DNA from: Pseudomonas anatoliensis
GTDB lineage: Bacteria; Pseudomonadota; Gammaproteobacteria; Pseudomonadales; Pseudomonadaceae
Direction of reading: 5' to 3'
Length of the DNA: 64,000 bases
NCBI RefSeq assembly: GCF_017976235.1
Contig: NZ_JACVHC010000002.1
Coordinates: forward strand, 434,001 to 498,000
The stretch's first letter is position 1. Each line of letters starts with the position of its first letter. A program made the position numbers and the translations under genes. Shown in pieces: positions 25,907-34,671 of this stretch. The notes beneath the pieces are model-generated. The model was given only the letters and a program-made list of their open reading frames with translations, ran no database searches and had not been told where the DNA came from.

Positions 25907-26515
25907 CTAGCGCTGATAGTGCGCCAGAAACATCTCCAGCGCCGATTCCGCGACGGTGTTCTGTCTCTCGGCATCAAGCGGCGGCTGGCCCATGGAAATC
26001 TGCGGCCAGAAGCCGAATGACTTCAGCAATCCGTGCACCTGTTGCGCAGCAAAATCTGCATCCACGGGTTTCAACCGGCCATCAGCCTGAGCGGCACGAA
26101 TCCACACCGTCAGGCCTTCCTCCCGCTCCCCCATGCGCGCGACCATGTTCTGTGCACGCTCGGGAGAGTGGATGGTTGCAGCAATCGCCACGCGTGCGAG
26201 TCCGAGGAAATTGTCGTCGGCCATTAATTGCAACTTGGCCAGCAGCATCTGCCGCAATTGCTCGCTCAACGGCTGATCCGCGCTATACGTAACGACTTGC
26301 TCAGCGCTGATCCGTGCCCACAGTTGGTTGAGAATTTCGGCGAAAAGCTCTTCTTTGCTGGGGAAATGGTTGTACACCGTGCGCTTCGACACACCGGCAG
26401 TCGCCGCGATTTTGTCCATGCTGGTGATATCGAAACCGTTGGCACGGAATTCGGCAATCGCCGCTTGAATGATGGCTTCGCGTTTGCGGTCGGTGAGGCG
26501 CTGTGGAGCTGTCAT
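25907..26515 (-). CDS. TetR-family transcriptional repressor
   Basis: A 202-residue TetR regulator; an ATG at 26515 gives the usual length. The N-terminal helix-turn-helix reads ITSMDKIAATAGVSKRTVYN then HFPSKEELFAEIL (residues ~30-62). The C-terminal domain, with AQQVHGLLKSFGFWPQ, belongs to the AefR-like type. It is divergent from an MBL-fold hydrolase gene, and a perfect 16-base palindrome lies in the gap, so repression of the hydrolase and itself is likely. Effector unknown. Confidence 0.88.
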   Translation of the reverse strand: MTAPQRLTDRKREAIIQAAIAEFRANGFDITSMDKIAATAGVSKRTVYNHFPSKEELFAEILNQLWARISAEQVVTYSADQPLSEQLRQMLLAKLQLMADDNFLGLARVAIAATIHSPERAQNMVARMGEREEGLTVWIRAAQADGRLKPVDADFAAQQVHGLLKSFGFWPQISMGQPPLDAERQNTVAESALEMFLAHYQR

Positions 26516-26593
26516 AAGTACGCTTCGGCAGGTGAGAGATGAAATTACACTTGGCAGTTTACTTGTCATCGACTTTGATGCAACCTAGGAAAC

Positions 26594-26609
26594 TACACCG
26601 ATCGGTGTA
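26594..26609. promoter_or_regulatory. TetR-type operator palindrome
   Basis: TACACCGATCGGTGTA is a perfect 16-base palindrome midway between the divergent TetR and MBL-hydrolase genes. A half-like TTACACTTGG occurs ~50 bases away. Size and place fit a TetR dimer site. Confidence 0.75.
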
Positions 26610-26732
26610 ATGTTGCGTTAATCCTCGTAACCTAAAAACCAGACAGTTCGGCTGATGCGTGCGTGCTTTGGCCATTTATCGTCCCACCGAGGAAAACCGT
26701 GAATAGAGCGGGTTTTCTGGAGTCACTCAGTC

Positions 26733-27788
26733 ATGGCCAATCCAGTTTCCGTTCCGGATAAAACATCCACGCCTGAAGCCTCTCGACAGGACCAAGGGCT
26801 GTTCCGCAATCATGCGCCGGTGCAACGCGAAGGCTTGCGCAAAATGCTGCGAATCATGTGGAACATGATCTTCCACAAACCCCGCAACACCCGACCAGCC
26901 GCGGCAATACCGGTGCAACCGCTGACCCGTGAAGATCTGCTGGCAGCGCCAAACCACAGCGTCTATCGCCTCGGTCACTCGACCCTGTTGCTGAAGATGC
27001 AGGACAAATTCTGGATCACCGACCCGGTCTTCGCTGAACGCGCCTCGCCAGTGCAATGGGCCGGCCCGAAGCGTTTCCACCAACCACCGATCAGCCTCGA
27101 CCAGTTGCCACCGATCGAGGCAGTGATCCTGTCGCACAACCACTACGACCACCTCGATTACGAGGCGGTGCTCAGGCTGGCGGTCAAAACCAATCTGTTC
27201 CTGACCCCGCTGGGCGTCGGCGACACGCTCATCAAGTGGGGCATCGACGCGAACAAGGTGCGCCAGTTCGACTGGTGGCAAGGTACTGAAATCGCTGGTG
27301 TCCGCTTCATCGCCACGCCGTCGCAGCACTTTTCCGGTCGTGGCCTGTTTGACGGCAACAGCACCTTGTGGGCGTCATGGGTGATGATCGACGGCGACAC
27401 ACGAATCTTCTTCAGCGGCGACAGTGGCTACTTCGACGGCTTCCAACGCATCGGCGAACAGTTCGGCCCGTTCGACCTGACCTTGATGGAAACCGGTGCC
27501 TACAACGTCGAATGGCCCCACGTGCACATGCAACCCGAACAGACCCTGCAAGCCCACATCGACCTAAAGGGCCGCTGGCTATTCCCGATCCACAACGGCA
27601 CTTTCGACCTGGCGATGCATGCCTGGCATGAACCGTTCGACCGCATTCTGGCGCTGGCCTGGGAGCGCAGCATTTCGATTACCACGCCGCAAATGGGTGA
27701 GGCCTTCAACATCACGCAACCGCAGCGTGGCAATGCCTGGTGGTTGGGGGTTGAAGGGGAGAGTGAGGGGGTGGTTCAGAACGCCTGA
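26733..27788 (+). CDS. MBL-fold metal-dependent hydrolase (NAPE-PLD/UlaG-like)
   Basis: A 351-residue protein with a metallo-beta-lactamase fold. Zinc motif HNHYDHLD (residues ~134-141) is followed by further ligands in TPSQHFSGRG and FFSGDSGYFDGF, with FPIHNGTFDLAMHAW near the end. The arrangement matches the N-acyl-phosphatidylethanolamine phospholipase D-like branch, which acts on phospholipids or related phosphodiesters. It is divergent from a TetR repressor. No signal peptide is evident; the N-terminal HNAPVQREGLRK stretch is basic. Substrate is inference only. Confidence 0.85.
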   Translation: MANPVSVPDKTSTPEASRQDQGLFRNHAPVQREGLRKMLRIMWNMIFHKPRNTRPAAAIPVQPLTREDLLAAPNHSVYRLGHSTLLLKMQDKFWITDPVFAERASPVQWAGPKRFHQPPISLDQLPPIEAVILSHNHYDHLDYEAVLRLAVKTNLFLTPLGVGDTLIKWGIDANKVRQFDWWQGTEIAGVRFIATPSQHFSGRGLFDGNSTLWASWVMIDGDTRIFFSGDSGYFDGFQRIGEQFGPFDLTLMETGAYNVEWPHVHMQPEQTLQAHIDLKGRWLFPIHNGTFDLAMHAWHEPFDRILALAWERSISITTPQMGEAFNITQPQRGNAWWLGVEGESEGVVQNA

Positions 27789-27816
27789 CCCCAATGAGTG
27801 AATGCTGAATGAGTCT

Positions 27817-27908
27817 TGTGGTGAGGGGATTTATCACCGATGGACTGCGCAGCAGCCCTTGTTTGGGGGCCGCGTCGCGGCCCATCGGGGATAAATCCCC
27901 TCACCACA
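27817..27908. repeat. Fourth-family palindromic pair
   Basis: TGTGGTGAGGGGATTTATCA and the inverse GGATAAATCCCCTCACCACA flank ~48 bases after the MBL gene. It is the GGTGAGG variant of the copy at 22541. Confidence 0.85.
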
Positions 27909-27928
27909 ACTGCTTACTCAGCAAACGC

Positions 27929-28246
27929 TCACTCAGCCATCGCAAAATCCCCACGCCCCACTGATTCCGCAGCCACCCCGTTCAAACTCGCACTACGTCC
28001 CGGCGCAAACCCGGGAAAGAACACCAGCCCCCGCGACTCAAACCGGTACGCCAACGCCAGACGTGCCGCATCCGCCACCTCTTGCTGCGCTTCAAACCGT
28101 TGAATGTCGCCTACCGAAACTTCAGCCTCTCGCGATAGCTGTTCCACGCTCCAGCCCAGCATTACTCTGGCCTGCACGCAGTGCGTCGGGGTGAACTGGA
28201 AAAGGGCAATGCGTTCGAGGATGTGGTTCATCGCAAGAGAGGCCAT
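27929..28246 (-). CDS. XRE-like helix-turn-helix protein
   Basis: A 105-residue protein. An N-terminal Cro/C1-like domain (CVQARVMLGWSVEQLSREAE then VSVGDIQRFEAQ, residues ~23-55) is followed by a short tail with LAYRFESRGLVFFPG that resembles short Pseudomonas XRE regulators. CGGAG lies 8 bases before the ATG. It lies 60 bases from the AraC gene on the same strand. Targets unknown. Confidence 0.75.
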   Translation of the reverse strand: MASLAMNHILERIALFQFTPTHCVQARVMLGWSVEQLSREAEVSVGDIQRFEAQQEVADAARLALAYRFESRGLVFFPGFAPGRSASLNGVAAESVGRGDFAMAE

Positions 28247-28306
28247 GGTGTGCTCCGGGCTCAAGAGTGCTGATTGAAAATGTACTGTGTTTTTGTACAG
28301 TTGTTT

Positions 28307-29143
28307 TCAGCCGGGATCAAACGCATTTTTAGATTTGGCCTGATTTGTCGCCGCCAACCAGACGGACGGTGGCTGACCGAGGATGCGCCGGAACATTGTC
28401 GAGAACGCTGCCGGGCTCTCATAACCGAAGTCCAGGGCTATTCGCGTCACCGCTTCACCCGCCGCCAACCGTGCCAACGCGAGCACCACGCAGGCCCTTT
28501 GCCGCCATTGGCTGAAGCTCATTCCGGTCTGCTGGCGAAACACTCTGTTGAAGGTGCGTAAGCTTATGTGTAACTGGTCGGCCCACTGTTGTGGCGACTG
28601 ATGGGCGTTGGGCTGATGGAGAAAGTTCTGACACAGCGCGAGTAGTTTTCCGTCAGTCGGCAAAGGAATGTGCAAGGGCAGCGGAGCACTGCGTGTAACT
28701 TCGTGCAGCAACAAATCGATAAGCGCACCGTCGCGCCCACTCGGGTCGTAGGCCAGCGGAACCTCCACCGCTTCCATGAGCAGATGGCGCATCAACGGTG
28801 ACACATCGATCACCTGACAACGCTCGCCCAAATCTACCGCCCCCGGTTCGATGTACAAACTGCGAGTGCTCACCCCAAGCATCAACACCTCATGTGCCAC
28901 TCCCGGCGGAATCCACACTGCCCGTTGTGGCGGCACCACCCAGTTGCCGTCATGGGTGCTGACCTGCATCACTCCCGTCGCGCCATAGAGCAATTGCGCT
29001 CGACGATGCGTATGAAATGGCAGCAGATGGCCGTGGGAATAATCCGTACCGATCGCCACCACCGGGCGCGGCGTGTCATCCAGCAGATTGATCGAAACGT
29101 TGCGCATCAAGTTGTGCTCAGTGGTTGGCGTAAACGCAAACAT
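28307..29143 (-). CDS. AraC-family regulator with cupin N-terminus
   Basis: A 278-residue AraC regulator. The N-terminal cupin part contains LLPFHTHRRAQLLYGATGVM (residues ~40-59) and WIPPGVAHEV. The C-terminal pair of helix-turn-helices includes WADQLHISLRTFNRVFRQQT and ITRIALDFGYESPAAFSTMF-like phrases. An alternative start at 29107 would drop twelve residues; neither start has a strong ribosome-binding site. Divergent from a TSUP transporter, which it may control. Confidence 0.84.
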   Translation of the reverse strand: MFAFTPTTEHNLMRNVSINLLDDTPRPVVAIGTDYSHGHLLPFHTHRRAQLLYGATGVMQVSTHDGNWVVPPQRAVWIPPGVAHEVLMLGVSTRSLYIEPGAVDLGERCQVIDVSPLMRHLLMEAVEVPLAYDPSGRDGALIDLLLHEVTRSAPLPLHIPLPTDGKLLALCQNFLHQPNAHQSPQQWADQLHISLRTFNRVFRQQTGMSFSQWRQRACVVLALARLAAGEAVTRIALDFGYESPAAFSTMFRRILGQPPSVWLAATNQAKSKNAFDPG

Positions 29144-29219
29144 TATTGGCTGACTTGCTGAAGCAGGCCAAGTCCCGTCGCTTTATCGTCGACCGTTCCC
29201 TACAACCGGACGACCCACC

Positions 29220-30035
29220 ATGTTCTATCTCCTGCTGACACTCTTCGGCTGCCTGACCGGTGTCACCGCGGTGCTCTTTGGATTCGGTGGCGGCTTCGTC
29301 GTTGTGCCGCTGCTCTACCGAATGCTCACCGCCAGCCACGGCGCCGACGACCCCATCGGCCAGTCAGCGATGCACATCGCCGTCGCCACTTCGACCTGCG
29401 TGATGATCGTCAACGCACTGATAGCCACCGACAAACACCGCCGCGCCGGCAATCTAATTCGGGATTACCTGTGGCCGTTGGGCGGATTCATCGGATTGGG
29501 CGCGATCATCGGCGCGGTAGCGGCGGTATGGGTCAGCGGCGAAGTGATTCGCTATGCGTTCATCGCCTACCTCGGTGTAACCATTGTTGATTGCCTGTTG
29601 CGCCGCGGATTTCTCACACACACCGAAGGCGCAGTCCTACGCCGATTAGGCAGGGTGGAAACGTCCGGCGGCGGTGTAGGCATTGGCGCTATCGCGACGT
29701 TTCTTGGCGTAGGAGGAAGCGTCATGACCGTGCCGCTACTGCGCCGTTGCGGCTTGAGCATGTCCCAGGCAACTTCGATGGCTAATCCGTTGAGCGTGCC
29801 GGTGGCACTGGCGGGAACGCTGACGTACATGGCGCTGGCGGGTTTTAGCGAGACAGATCTTGGGCCATGGTTTATCGGGTATGTGGATCTGCTGGCGTTC
29901 GCGTTGCTGACGGTGGGTTCGTTACTGGGGATTCGATTGGCGACGCGATGGATCGAGCGGATACCGGATCGAGTGCATGCGTGGGTTTATGTTGGATTGT
30001 TGATAGTCGTGATGCTGGGTATGGTGATCAGATAA
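29220..30035 (+). CDS. TSUP (TauE/SafE) family permease
   Basis: A 271-residue membrane protein with eight or so helices in two repeats of the TSUP fold. FGFGGGFVVVPLLYRML (residues ~20-36) and FLGVGGSVMTVPLLRRCGLS (residues ~161-180) are the paired glycine-rich signatures. The family moves sulfite, sulfonates, thiosulfate or other small anions. Divergent from the AraC gene; substrate unknown. Confidence 0.86.
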   Translation: MFYLLLTLFGCLTGVTAVLFGFGGGFVVVPLLYRMLTASHGADDPIGQSAMHIAVATSTCVMIVNALIATDKHRRAGNLIRDYLWPLGGFIGLGAIIGAVAAVWVSGEVIRYAFIAYLGVTIVDCLLRRGFLTHTEGAVLRRLGRVETSGGGVGIGAIATFLGVGGSVMTVPLLRRCGLSMSQATSMANPLSVPVALAGTLTYMALAGFSETDLGPWFIGYVDLLAFALLTVGSLLGIRLATRWIERIPDRVHAWVYVGLLIVVMLGMVIR

Positions 30036-30083
30036 GTGATTACTCGGCTCAGCTCAAGTTAGCCGTCTTAGCAGAGAACCAGG

Positions 30084-30758
30084 ATGTTGATCTTCAATTG
30101 CACCGAAGCTGCCAGCAAGTTCTTTAGCCGCATCCATAAGGGCAAAAAGATTACGCCGGTGGACAACAAACCACCGTCGCCGGCCATCGAAGATGACGAG
30201 GCCAGCCGTTCTGTAGAGCAGTGGCTAGTCCATGCGGTCACTGTGCAACGTAAGCACGTATTGTTTGTTATCCATGTGAAAACCCGTTACTGCATGGTCT
30301 TCGCCGATGCGAAAAAGGCGGACGCAGAAGGTTTTGTTGCCTGGTTTGCAGATCGCTGGCGTGAAGGGTTGATCCGCGATGCGATCAACCACGGTCTTAT
30401 GGATTGGGTCGATGCCGGCATCATGCCGGAGCGTATGGATCAAGTCTGTCGCGAGTACAGGTTTTATCGGCGCAGCCATCGCAGCGCACAAAAACACATT
30501 GATGAAATCGCCTGGTATTTCCAGGGCAGTGCAACTGAGTGGGGCTGTTTACCACAAGGTGAACGTGCAGCCATTGGTTTCGATGCCGCGATGAATGACA
30601 CGCCCAGAAGCAGCAAAGGTCAGAAAGATATGTACTGGCCGAATGTTGAAATGGTCGCTCACTGGTTACGTGAATATTGCGCTGTTAATGAGTCGGGTAT
30701 CGAAAGTGCCTTGGCGCGGCGTCTGGTGGCGTGGCGAGAGATCGAAGCTTTTCATTAA
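30084..30758 (+). CDS. DUF6933-like protein of unknown function
   Basis: A 224-residue soluble protein. The N-terminal MLIFNCTEAASKFFS and the VTVQRKHVLFVIHVKTRYCM strand pair (residues ~51-70) look like DUF6933 proteins, an uncharacterised family. The family name is from memory and tentative. The middle is rich in Asp, Arg and Trp (WFADRWREGLIRDAINHGL), and the C-terminal half has MYWPNVEMVAHWLREYCA. GAACCAGG lies before the ATG. It could belong to a defence or toxin neighbourhood, but nothing in the sequence shows this. Confidence 0.6.
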   Translation: MLIFNCTEAASKFFSRIHKGKKITPVDNKPPSPAIEDDEASRSVEQWLVHAVTVQRKHVLFVIHVKTRYCMVFADAKKADAEGFVAWFADRWREGLIRDAINHGLMDWVDAGIMPERMDQVCREYRFYRRSHRSAQKHIDEIAWYFQGSATEWGCLPQGERAAIGFDAAMNDTPRSSKGQKDMYWPNVEMVAHWLREYCAVNESGIESALARRLVAWREIEAFH

Positions 30759-30890
30759 GCGCCAGGGTGAGGCCGAAATGTGCGGTTGCACTCGATTCTC
30801 TGGTTTAGCCTCGCCATAATCCGCCCCGACTTTCTGCGCGCCGGTGTGCAAACCTCAGGCGCAACCACCGACTCATTCAGGGATCGATCC

Positions 30891-32087
30891 ATGCTCAAGG
30901 GACTGCTGCGCCTGGCGCCATACGCTGCTGCGCTATTCACACTGATTTCCACCGCGCACGCCGAAGATAATCGGCTGGTATTCACCGGCACGTTGGGCAA
31001 GATGCCGATCGTATTCGAAGTCGACACCAGTGACCCGGAGCAAGTCACCGGTCGCTACTTCTATGAGAAATTTCACCGCGATCTGGAACTCAACGGCACG
31101 TTGAAAAACGACGTACTGGTGCTCACAGAGGGCAGCAATCGTATGGAGCCGGACAAGCCGTTACCGACCCTCAAACTGCAACAGATTGATGGCGGCTGGA
31201 AGGGCGAATGGCAAAATCCAAAAGGCAAAAAACTGCCCGTACTGGTCACCGATACGCCACTTCCCGAAGTGCCAGCGAATGCATTGCCCTACATCGCCAA
31301 GTTGCCCAAGAGCGAGCCTTACGAATATCTGCGGCTTCAGGGACTGAAACTCAAACCCGGTAAAAAGCAGGACTTCATGGGCTACACCCTGCAATGGTGG
31401 GAAGAGCCTGATACCAAAATGTCCATGTTCAGCATCGAATCCGGTCTGCCCAAAGAAGATCTGCAACGGGTTAACCAGCAGTTGCTCGGGCGCTTGTGGG
31501 ACGAGGCCATCAGTTACTACGGTTGCCAGTTGCGCGGTCGCGGCTATGCCGAATTCCTCCAGGACGTCACCCCGACGTTTATCTCGCCCAGTGTGATCAG
31601 CCTGAACATTTCCACCAGCTACGACTGCGGCGGCGCGCATCCGGACTTCGGCGATTCCCCACTCAACATCGATGTGAAAACCGGTCACCCGTTGTCGCTC
31701 GAAGACGTGCTCTGGGTGGGCGAGGGGCAGCCAATCCTTCACGCAGATCGCTACCGAGGCGGTGACCAGCCTTTGACCGAGGCCGAAGACGCAGCGCGCT
31801 CAAAGTACCAACGCGAAATCTTCAAGCCGTGGCTAATAAAGCAACTCACCGCGCTGTACCCGGATGAAATGAAGAAACCGGCGGAGGGTGATGAAGACAG
31901 TTGCGACTTCACCAGTGAAGACAACTGGAGCTATTCCAACTGGCACTTCACCGAAAAAGGTCTGTACCTGGGCGCGTACTTCGCCCGCGTAGAACGCGCC
32001 TGCGATTCACCCGACTGGTCGATCCTGCCGTACTCGCTAGTCAAACAACACCCTGGCGCCGTCAAACTGCAACTGCCTCAGGGTTAA
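30891..32087 (+). CDS. Exported protein with DUF3298/RsiV-like features
   Basis: A 398-residue protein with a signal peptide (LLRLAPYAAALFTLISTAHA, cleavage before EDNR). A small barrel-like repeat (LVFTGTLGKMPIVFEVDTSD) precedes a domain with SYDCGGAHPDFGDSPLNIDV then TGHPLSLEDVLW. That second domain resembles the C-terminal domain of RsiV-like and lysozyme-binding proteins. Cys residues at ~205 and ~240 could pair in the periplasm. It is convergent with the next gene, three bases apart. Function unknown. Confidence 0.65.
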   Translation: MLKGLLRLAPYAAALFTLISTAHAEDNRLVFTGTLGKMPIVFEVDTSDPEQVTGRYFYEKFHRDLELNGTLKNDVLVLTEGSNRMEPDKPLPTLKLQQIDGGWKGEWQNPKGKKLPVLVTDTPLPEVPANALPYIAKLPKSEPYEYLRLQGLKLKPGKKQDFMGYTLQWWEEPDTKMSMFSIESGLPKEDLQRVNQQLLGRLWDEAISYYGCQLRGRGYAEFLQDVTPTFISPSVISLNISTSYDCGGAHPDFGDSPLNIDVKTGHPLSLEDVLWVGEGQPILHADRYRGGDQPLTEAEDAARSKYQREIFKPWLIKQLTALYPDEMKKPAEGDEDSCDFTSEDNWSYSNWHFTEKGLYLGAYFARVERACDSPDWSILPYSLVKQHPGAVKLQLPQG

Positions 32088-32090
32088 CCC

Positions 32091-33080
32091 TCACTCCAGA
32101 CCCGGTGCTTCACGAATAATGAAGTGATCCAGGTTCTCGATATTGGCATTGAAGACCTCGAAAGGCTTTTCGGGGTTCTTCTTGCCTGGCACCTGCTTCA
32201 ACTCCGGCGTCACGCCATAGAAGAAACAGAACAACGCCTTGTCGCTATCAGCAGCGTGCTTGATCTCCTCCAGAAACGCCTTGCGCTTGCGGTAGTTGTC
32301 GATCAGCTTCTTGTTCAGATAAACACTGACCGGGTACGGCTTCTTCTTACTGTCCTCGGGCTTCTTGAACCAGACCTTGTCTACGAAATCGATCCGGAAA
32401 CTGGCGCCACTGTGGAAGTCCTCGATCTTCTTGATCCGCCCCCAGTAAATCAGCCCCTTGTTGTCCGTCAGATACTCAATCTTCTTGAAGAACGAACTGT
32501 ACGGCGCCGAGTGTTCGCCGACCTTCAACGGCATCCGCTTGAGCAAATCCTTGTCGGCGAAGTTAGAAACAAAACACTCCACCGGATGCGCGAAAACACT
32601 GGTCTTGTCCGGCGCCGATTCACGACTCGCTGACTCTTTACCACTCACCGCCGCCGCCCGCACCGGATCATCGCGCAACACATCCGCCGCCACCGCAGGC
32701 GCGGCAGGCTTGCGCACATATTCACGGCGGGTGAGCAACAACTCTGATGGGAAGTGCTCCTCGCGACCGTCATCCGCCTCACCATCTGCCGTTTCAAGAC
32801 CCGAGGCTGAAGCTTTCAAACTCACATAAGGACAACCCACCACATGCTGGGTCGTGGGCAGGTTCTTGAAGTGCGGCGTGCGCACGTAATTCACGTTCTT
32901 GGCGTTGAACGTACCCAACTCGTTGGAGGCCTCGAACGCAGAGCGGCAGGCATCGTTGGGGCACTGGAAGTGCTCCTTCGCGGAGTCGAACGCCACCGTC
33001 TCATCGAAATTCAAATCACGAACATCATAAATCGACAACTTGTCGTCGAGGCTGAGGCAGTAGGCGAGATCGAATTTCAT
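32091..33080 (-). CDS. Hypothetical protein with a CxxxxC...HxxxC zinc-binding pattern
   Basis: A 329-residue cytoplasmic protein. An N-terminal knuckle (FQCPNDACRSAF, Cys40 and Cys45) is followed by QHVVGCPY (His79 and Cys83), a likely zinc site. A charged linker (~90-160) leads to a C-terminal ~170-residue domain with FFKKIEYLTDNKGLIYWGRI and VYLNKKLIDNYRKRKAFLEE. No family was recognised; a nucleic-acid role is possible given the zinc site and basic C-terminus. It starts at an ATG at 33080; a longer frame upstream is Pro-rich and unlikely. Confidence 0.65.
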   Translation of the reverse strand: MKFDLAYCLSLDDKLSIYDVRDLNFDETVAFDSAKEHFQCPNDACRSAFEASNELGTFNAKNVNYVRTPHFKNLPTTQHVVGCPYVSLKASASGLETADGEADDGREEHFPSELLLTRREYVRKPAAPAVAADVLRDDPVRAAAVSGKESASRESAPDKTSVFAHPVECFVSNFADKDLLKRMPLKVGEHSAPYSSFFKKIEYLTDNKGLIYWGRIKKIEDFHSGASFRIDFVDKVWFKKPEDSKKKPYPVSVYLNKKLIDNYRKRKAFLEEIKHAADSDKALFCFFYGVTPELKQVPGKKNPEKPFEVFNANIENLDHFIIREAPGLE

Positions 33081-33352
33081 GGTGGGGCTCGGATCCTTGA
33101 GTGGGGGAGGGGTATTAATAGCGGGAGGCGGCGCGGGTTGCACTGATTGTTTTCAGGATGATGCGGAATCTGTGGGAGCCAGCCTGCTGGCGATTGGTGG
33201 GATCCTAATCTCGAATCCAGACACCCACCCAGCAGCAACACATTGAATTGTGGTGAGGGGATTTATCCCCGATGGGCAGCGAAGCTGCCCCAAGGACTTT
33301 TGGCCACAAAAAATCCGCTGCTTGAAAACTCAAACAGCGGATTCTGAAGCCA
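33081..33352. other. Intergenic region with two repeat arms
   Basis: No gene. Holds a TGTGGGAGCCAGCCTGCTGG arm at 33171 and a single fourth-family arm TGTGGTGAGGGGATTTATCC then CCGATGGGCAGC at 33249-33291. Confidence 0.6.
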
Positions 33353-33862
33353 TCAGCCTCCACGCAACAATTGTGAAACCTTACGCCACCAGGACTCATG
33401 ACGACTAAACGGATCATTCGCCAACAAACAAGGCATATCCCGCAACCGAATCCACGGCTCATCCTGCCAGTGCAGCGTGCTCAGCGACATCTGCGGCCAA
33501 CTCAAAACACTCAATGTCGGACGCTCCGCCGAGCGCGTCGCACGCGCATCACGCAGCGCAGGCACAACTTCATGTGTCAGCCACTCACGAAGCTGGCGAT
33601 ACTCAGGACAGTAGTGATAGATCAGCAGTGCATACACACCGGACTCACTCACCATCATATGTTCCTCAGCTTCGCCATAGGTCTCCACGCACATCATCTG
33701 GCGCTGATCAGCATCGAGTTTGCGCAACTGGCGTTCATCAAGATGTTTCCCCATCAACCGGCCCAGCTCCTGGACACAGAGCCACGCCTGGTTCTCAACC
33801 AAAAGGGCGTGCAGGTGGGTTTTGTTGCGGGTGAAACGAGTCGGGAGAAGTGGTTCAGACAT
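33353..33862 (-). CDS. Bro-N domain protein (phage antirepressor-like)
   Basis: A 169-residue protein with the BRO N-terminal domain: an N-terminal FTRNKTHLHALLVENQAWLC strand-helix, LGRLMGKHLDERQLRKLDAD, and MMVSESGVYALLIYHYCPEY (residues ~68-87). Then comes REWLTHEVVPALRDARA, the usual ending of Bro-N. The second half has no recognised domain. Bro-N proteins bind DNA and are common in phage antirepressors. The structured region just upstream on the same strand suggests regulated expression. Confidence 0.82.
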   Translation of the reverse strand: MSEPLLPTRFTRNKTHLHALLVENQAWLCVQELGRLMGKHLDERQLRKLDADQRQMMCVETYGEAEEHMMVSESGVYALLIYHYCPEYRQLREWLTHEVVPALRDARATRSAERPTLSVLSWPQMSLSTLHWQDEPWIRLRDMPCLLANDPFSRHESWWRKVSQLLRGG

Positions 33863-34251
33863 GGCATGCCTCCTGACCTGGAAGCACGGGATTCGAACGG
33901 TGGGTACAGCGAATCACCTTCATCATGAAGGTTGGATAGTCAGGCATTTCCATTTACCTCTGGCTGCTTTCTTAGGGCATTCGTTAAGGGTGTCGGGAGC
34001 TAAGAAACCCACCAGAGACGGGCCGGACATATTCCCCTTTCGGGTCTTGTATTCGCCCACTCCCGACATAACGGGATTTTTCGCAGACGTAGAGAAACCG
34101 CAGACGAAAAAAAGCCGCATGACTGTCGGGTGCGGAGAACCGCTCTGGTTGAGGCGTTTCTTAGGCGCCGAATTGAGAGCGTGGGGGGCAAAGGTATAAG
34201 GTCAACCTTTCAAAATCAGTCGGCTTTTTTCGGCGGAAAGCTCGTAGGTCC
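33863..34251 (-). other. Structured leader region upstream of the Bro-N gene
   Basis: 389 bases without a confident gene. On the minus strand it contains CTAAGAAAC (34156-34164), GTTTCTTAG (34000-34008) and CTAAGAAAG (33966-33974), so the middle element can pair with either outer one. It also contains CTCCCGACA (33991-33999), which is complementary to TGTCGGGAG (34060-34068). A 65-residue frame (33923-34120) begins MRLFFVCGF and might be a leader peptide. A regulatory RNA or mobile repeat is possible. Confidence 0.45.
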
Positions 34252-34671
34252 TCAATCATTCAAACCAAAGGCTTTTTGGATTTCAGTACGTAGGACTTCT
34301 CTGTTTTTTGTGTCGCATTCCCAAACGATCAGCACTCGCCATCCCAGCGAGAGCAGTGTTTGTTGGGCGTTGAGATCTCGCTCAACATTTCTTGCTAGCT
34401 TCGGTAACCAGAAATCAAGCCTACTCTTAGGCGTATACGCATATTTACACCCGGGATGCCGGTGCCAAAAGCAGCCGTTTACAAAAAGGCATATTCGGTT
34501 CTTGACGAACACTAAGTCTGGCGTTCCCGGCAGATCTCTTCTATGTAGTCGATAACGAAGTCCCAGCTCATGGCAAACCGATCTCACCATCATTTCAGGC
34601 TTTGTGTTTTTCCCTTTGATCATCGACATCATCTTGGAGCGGCGTTCAGGATTAACGTTATCAGCGCACAT
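34252..34671 (-). CDS. vsr: Very-short-patch repair endonuclease Vsr
   Basis: A 139-residue Vsr endonuclease, standard length. Motifs in order: SKMMSMIKGKNTKPEMMVRS, LPGTPDLVF with catalytic Asp52, and FVNGCFWHRHPGCKYA (residues ~63-78) with the zinc-binding Cys and His. It then has LARNVERDLNAQQTLLSLGW. Vsr nicks next to T:G mismatches made when 5-methylcytosine deaminates, starting repair. It usually accompanies a cytosine methyltransferase; one lies 8 kb away at the other end of this island. Divergent from the ATPase operon. Confidence 0.93.
   Translation of the reverse strand: MCADNVNPERRSKMMSMIKGKNTKPEMMVRSVCHELGLRYRLHRRDLPGTPDLVFVKNRICLFVNGCFWHRHPGCKYAYTPKSRLDFWLPKLARNVERDLNAQQTLLSLGWRVLIVWECDTKNREVLRTEIQKAFGLND

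Noticed and set aside
33880..33910. tRNA 3'-end-like sequence (TTCGAATCCCGTGC on the minus strand), possibly an att site
   Set aside because: The five-base T stem does not pair properly and no other tRNA arm is present, so it is not a tRNA; an attachment-site fragment cannot be shown without a second copy.
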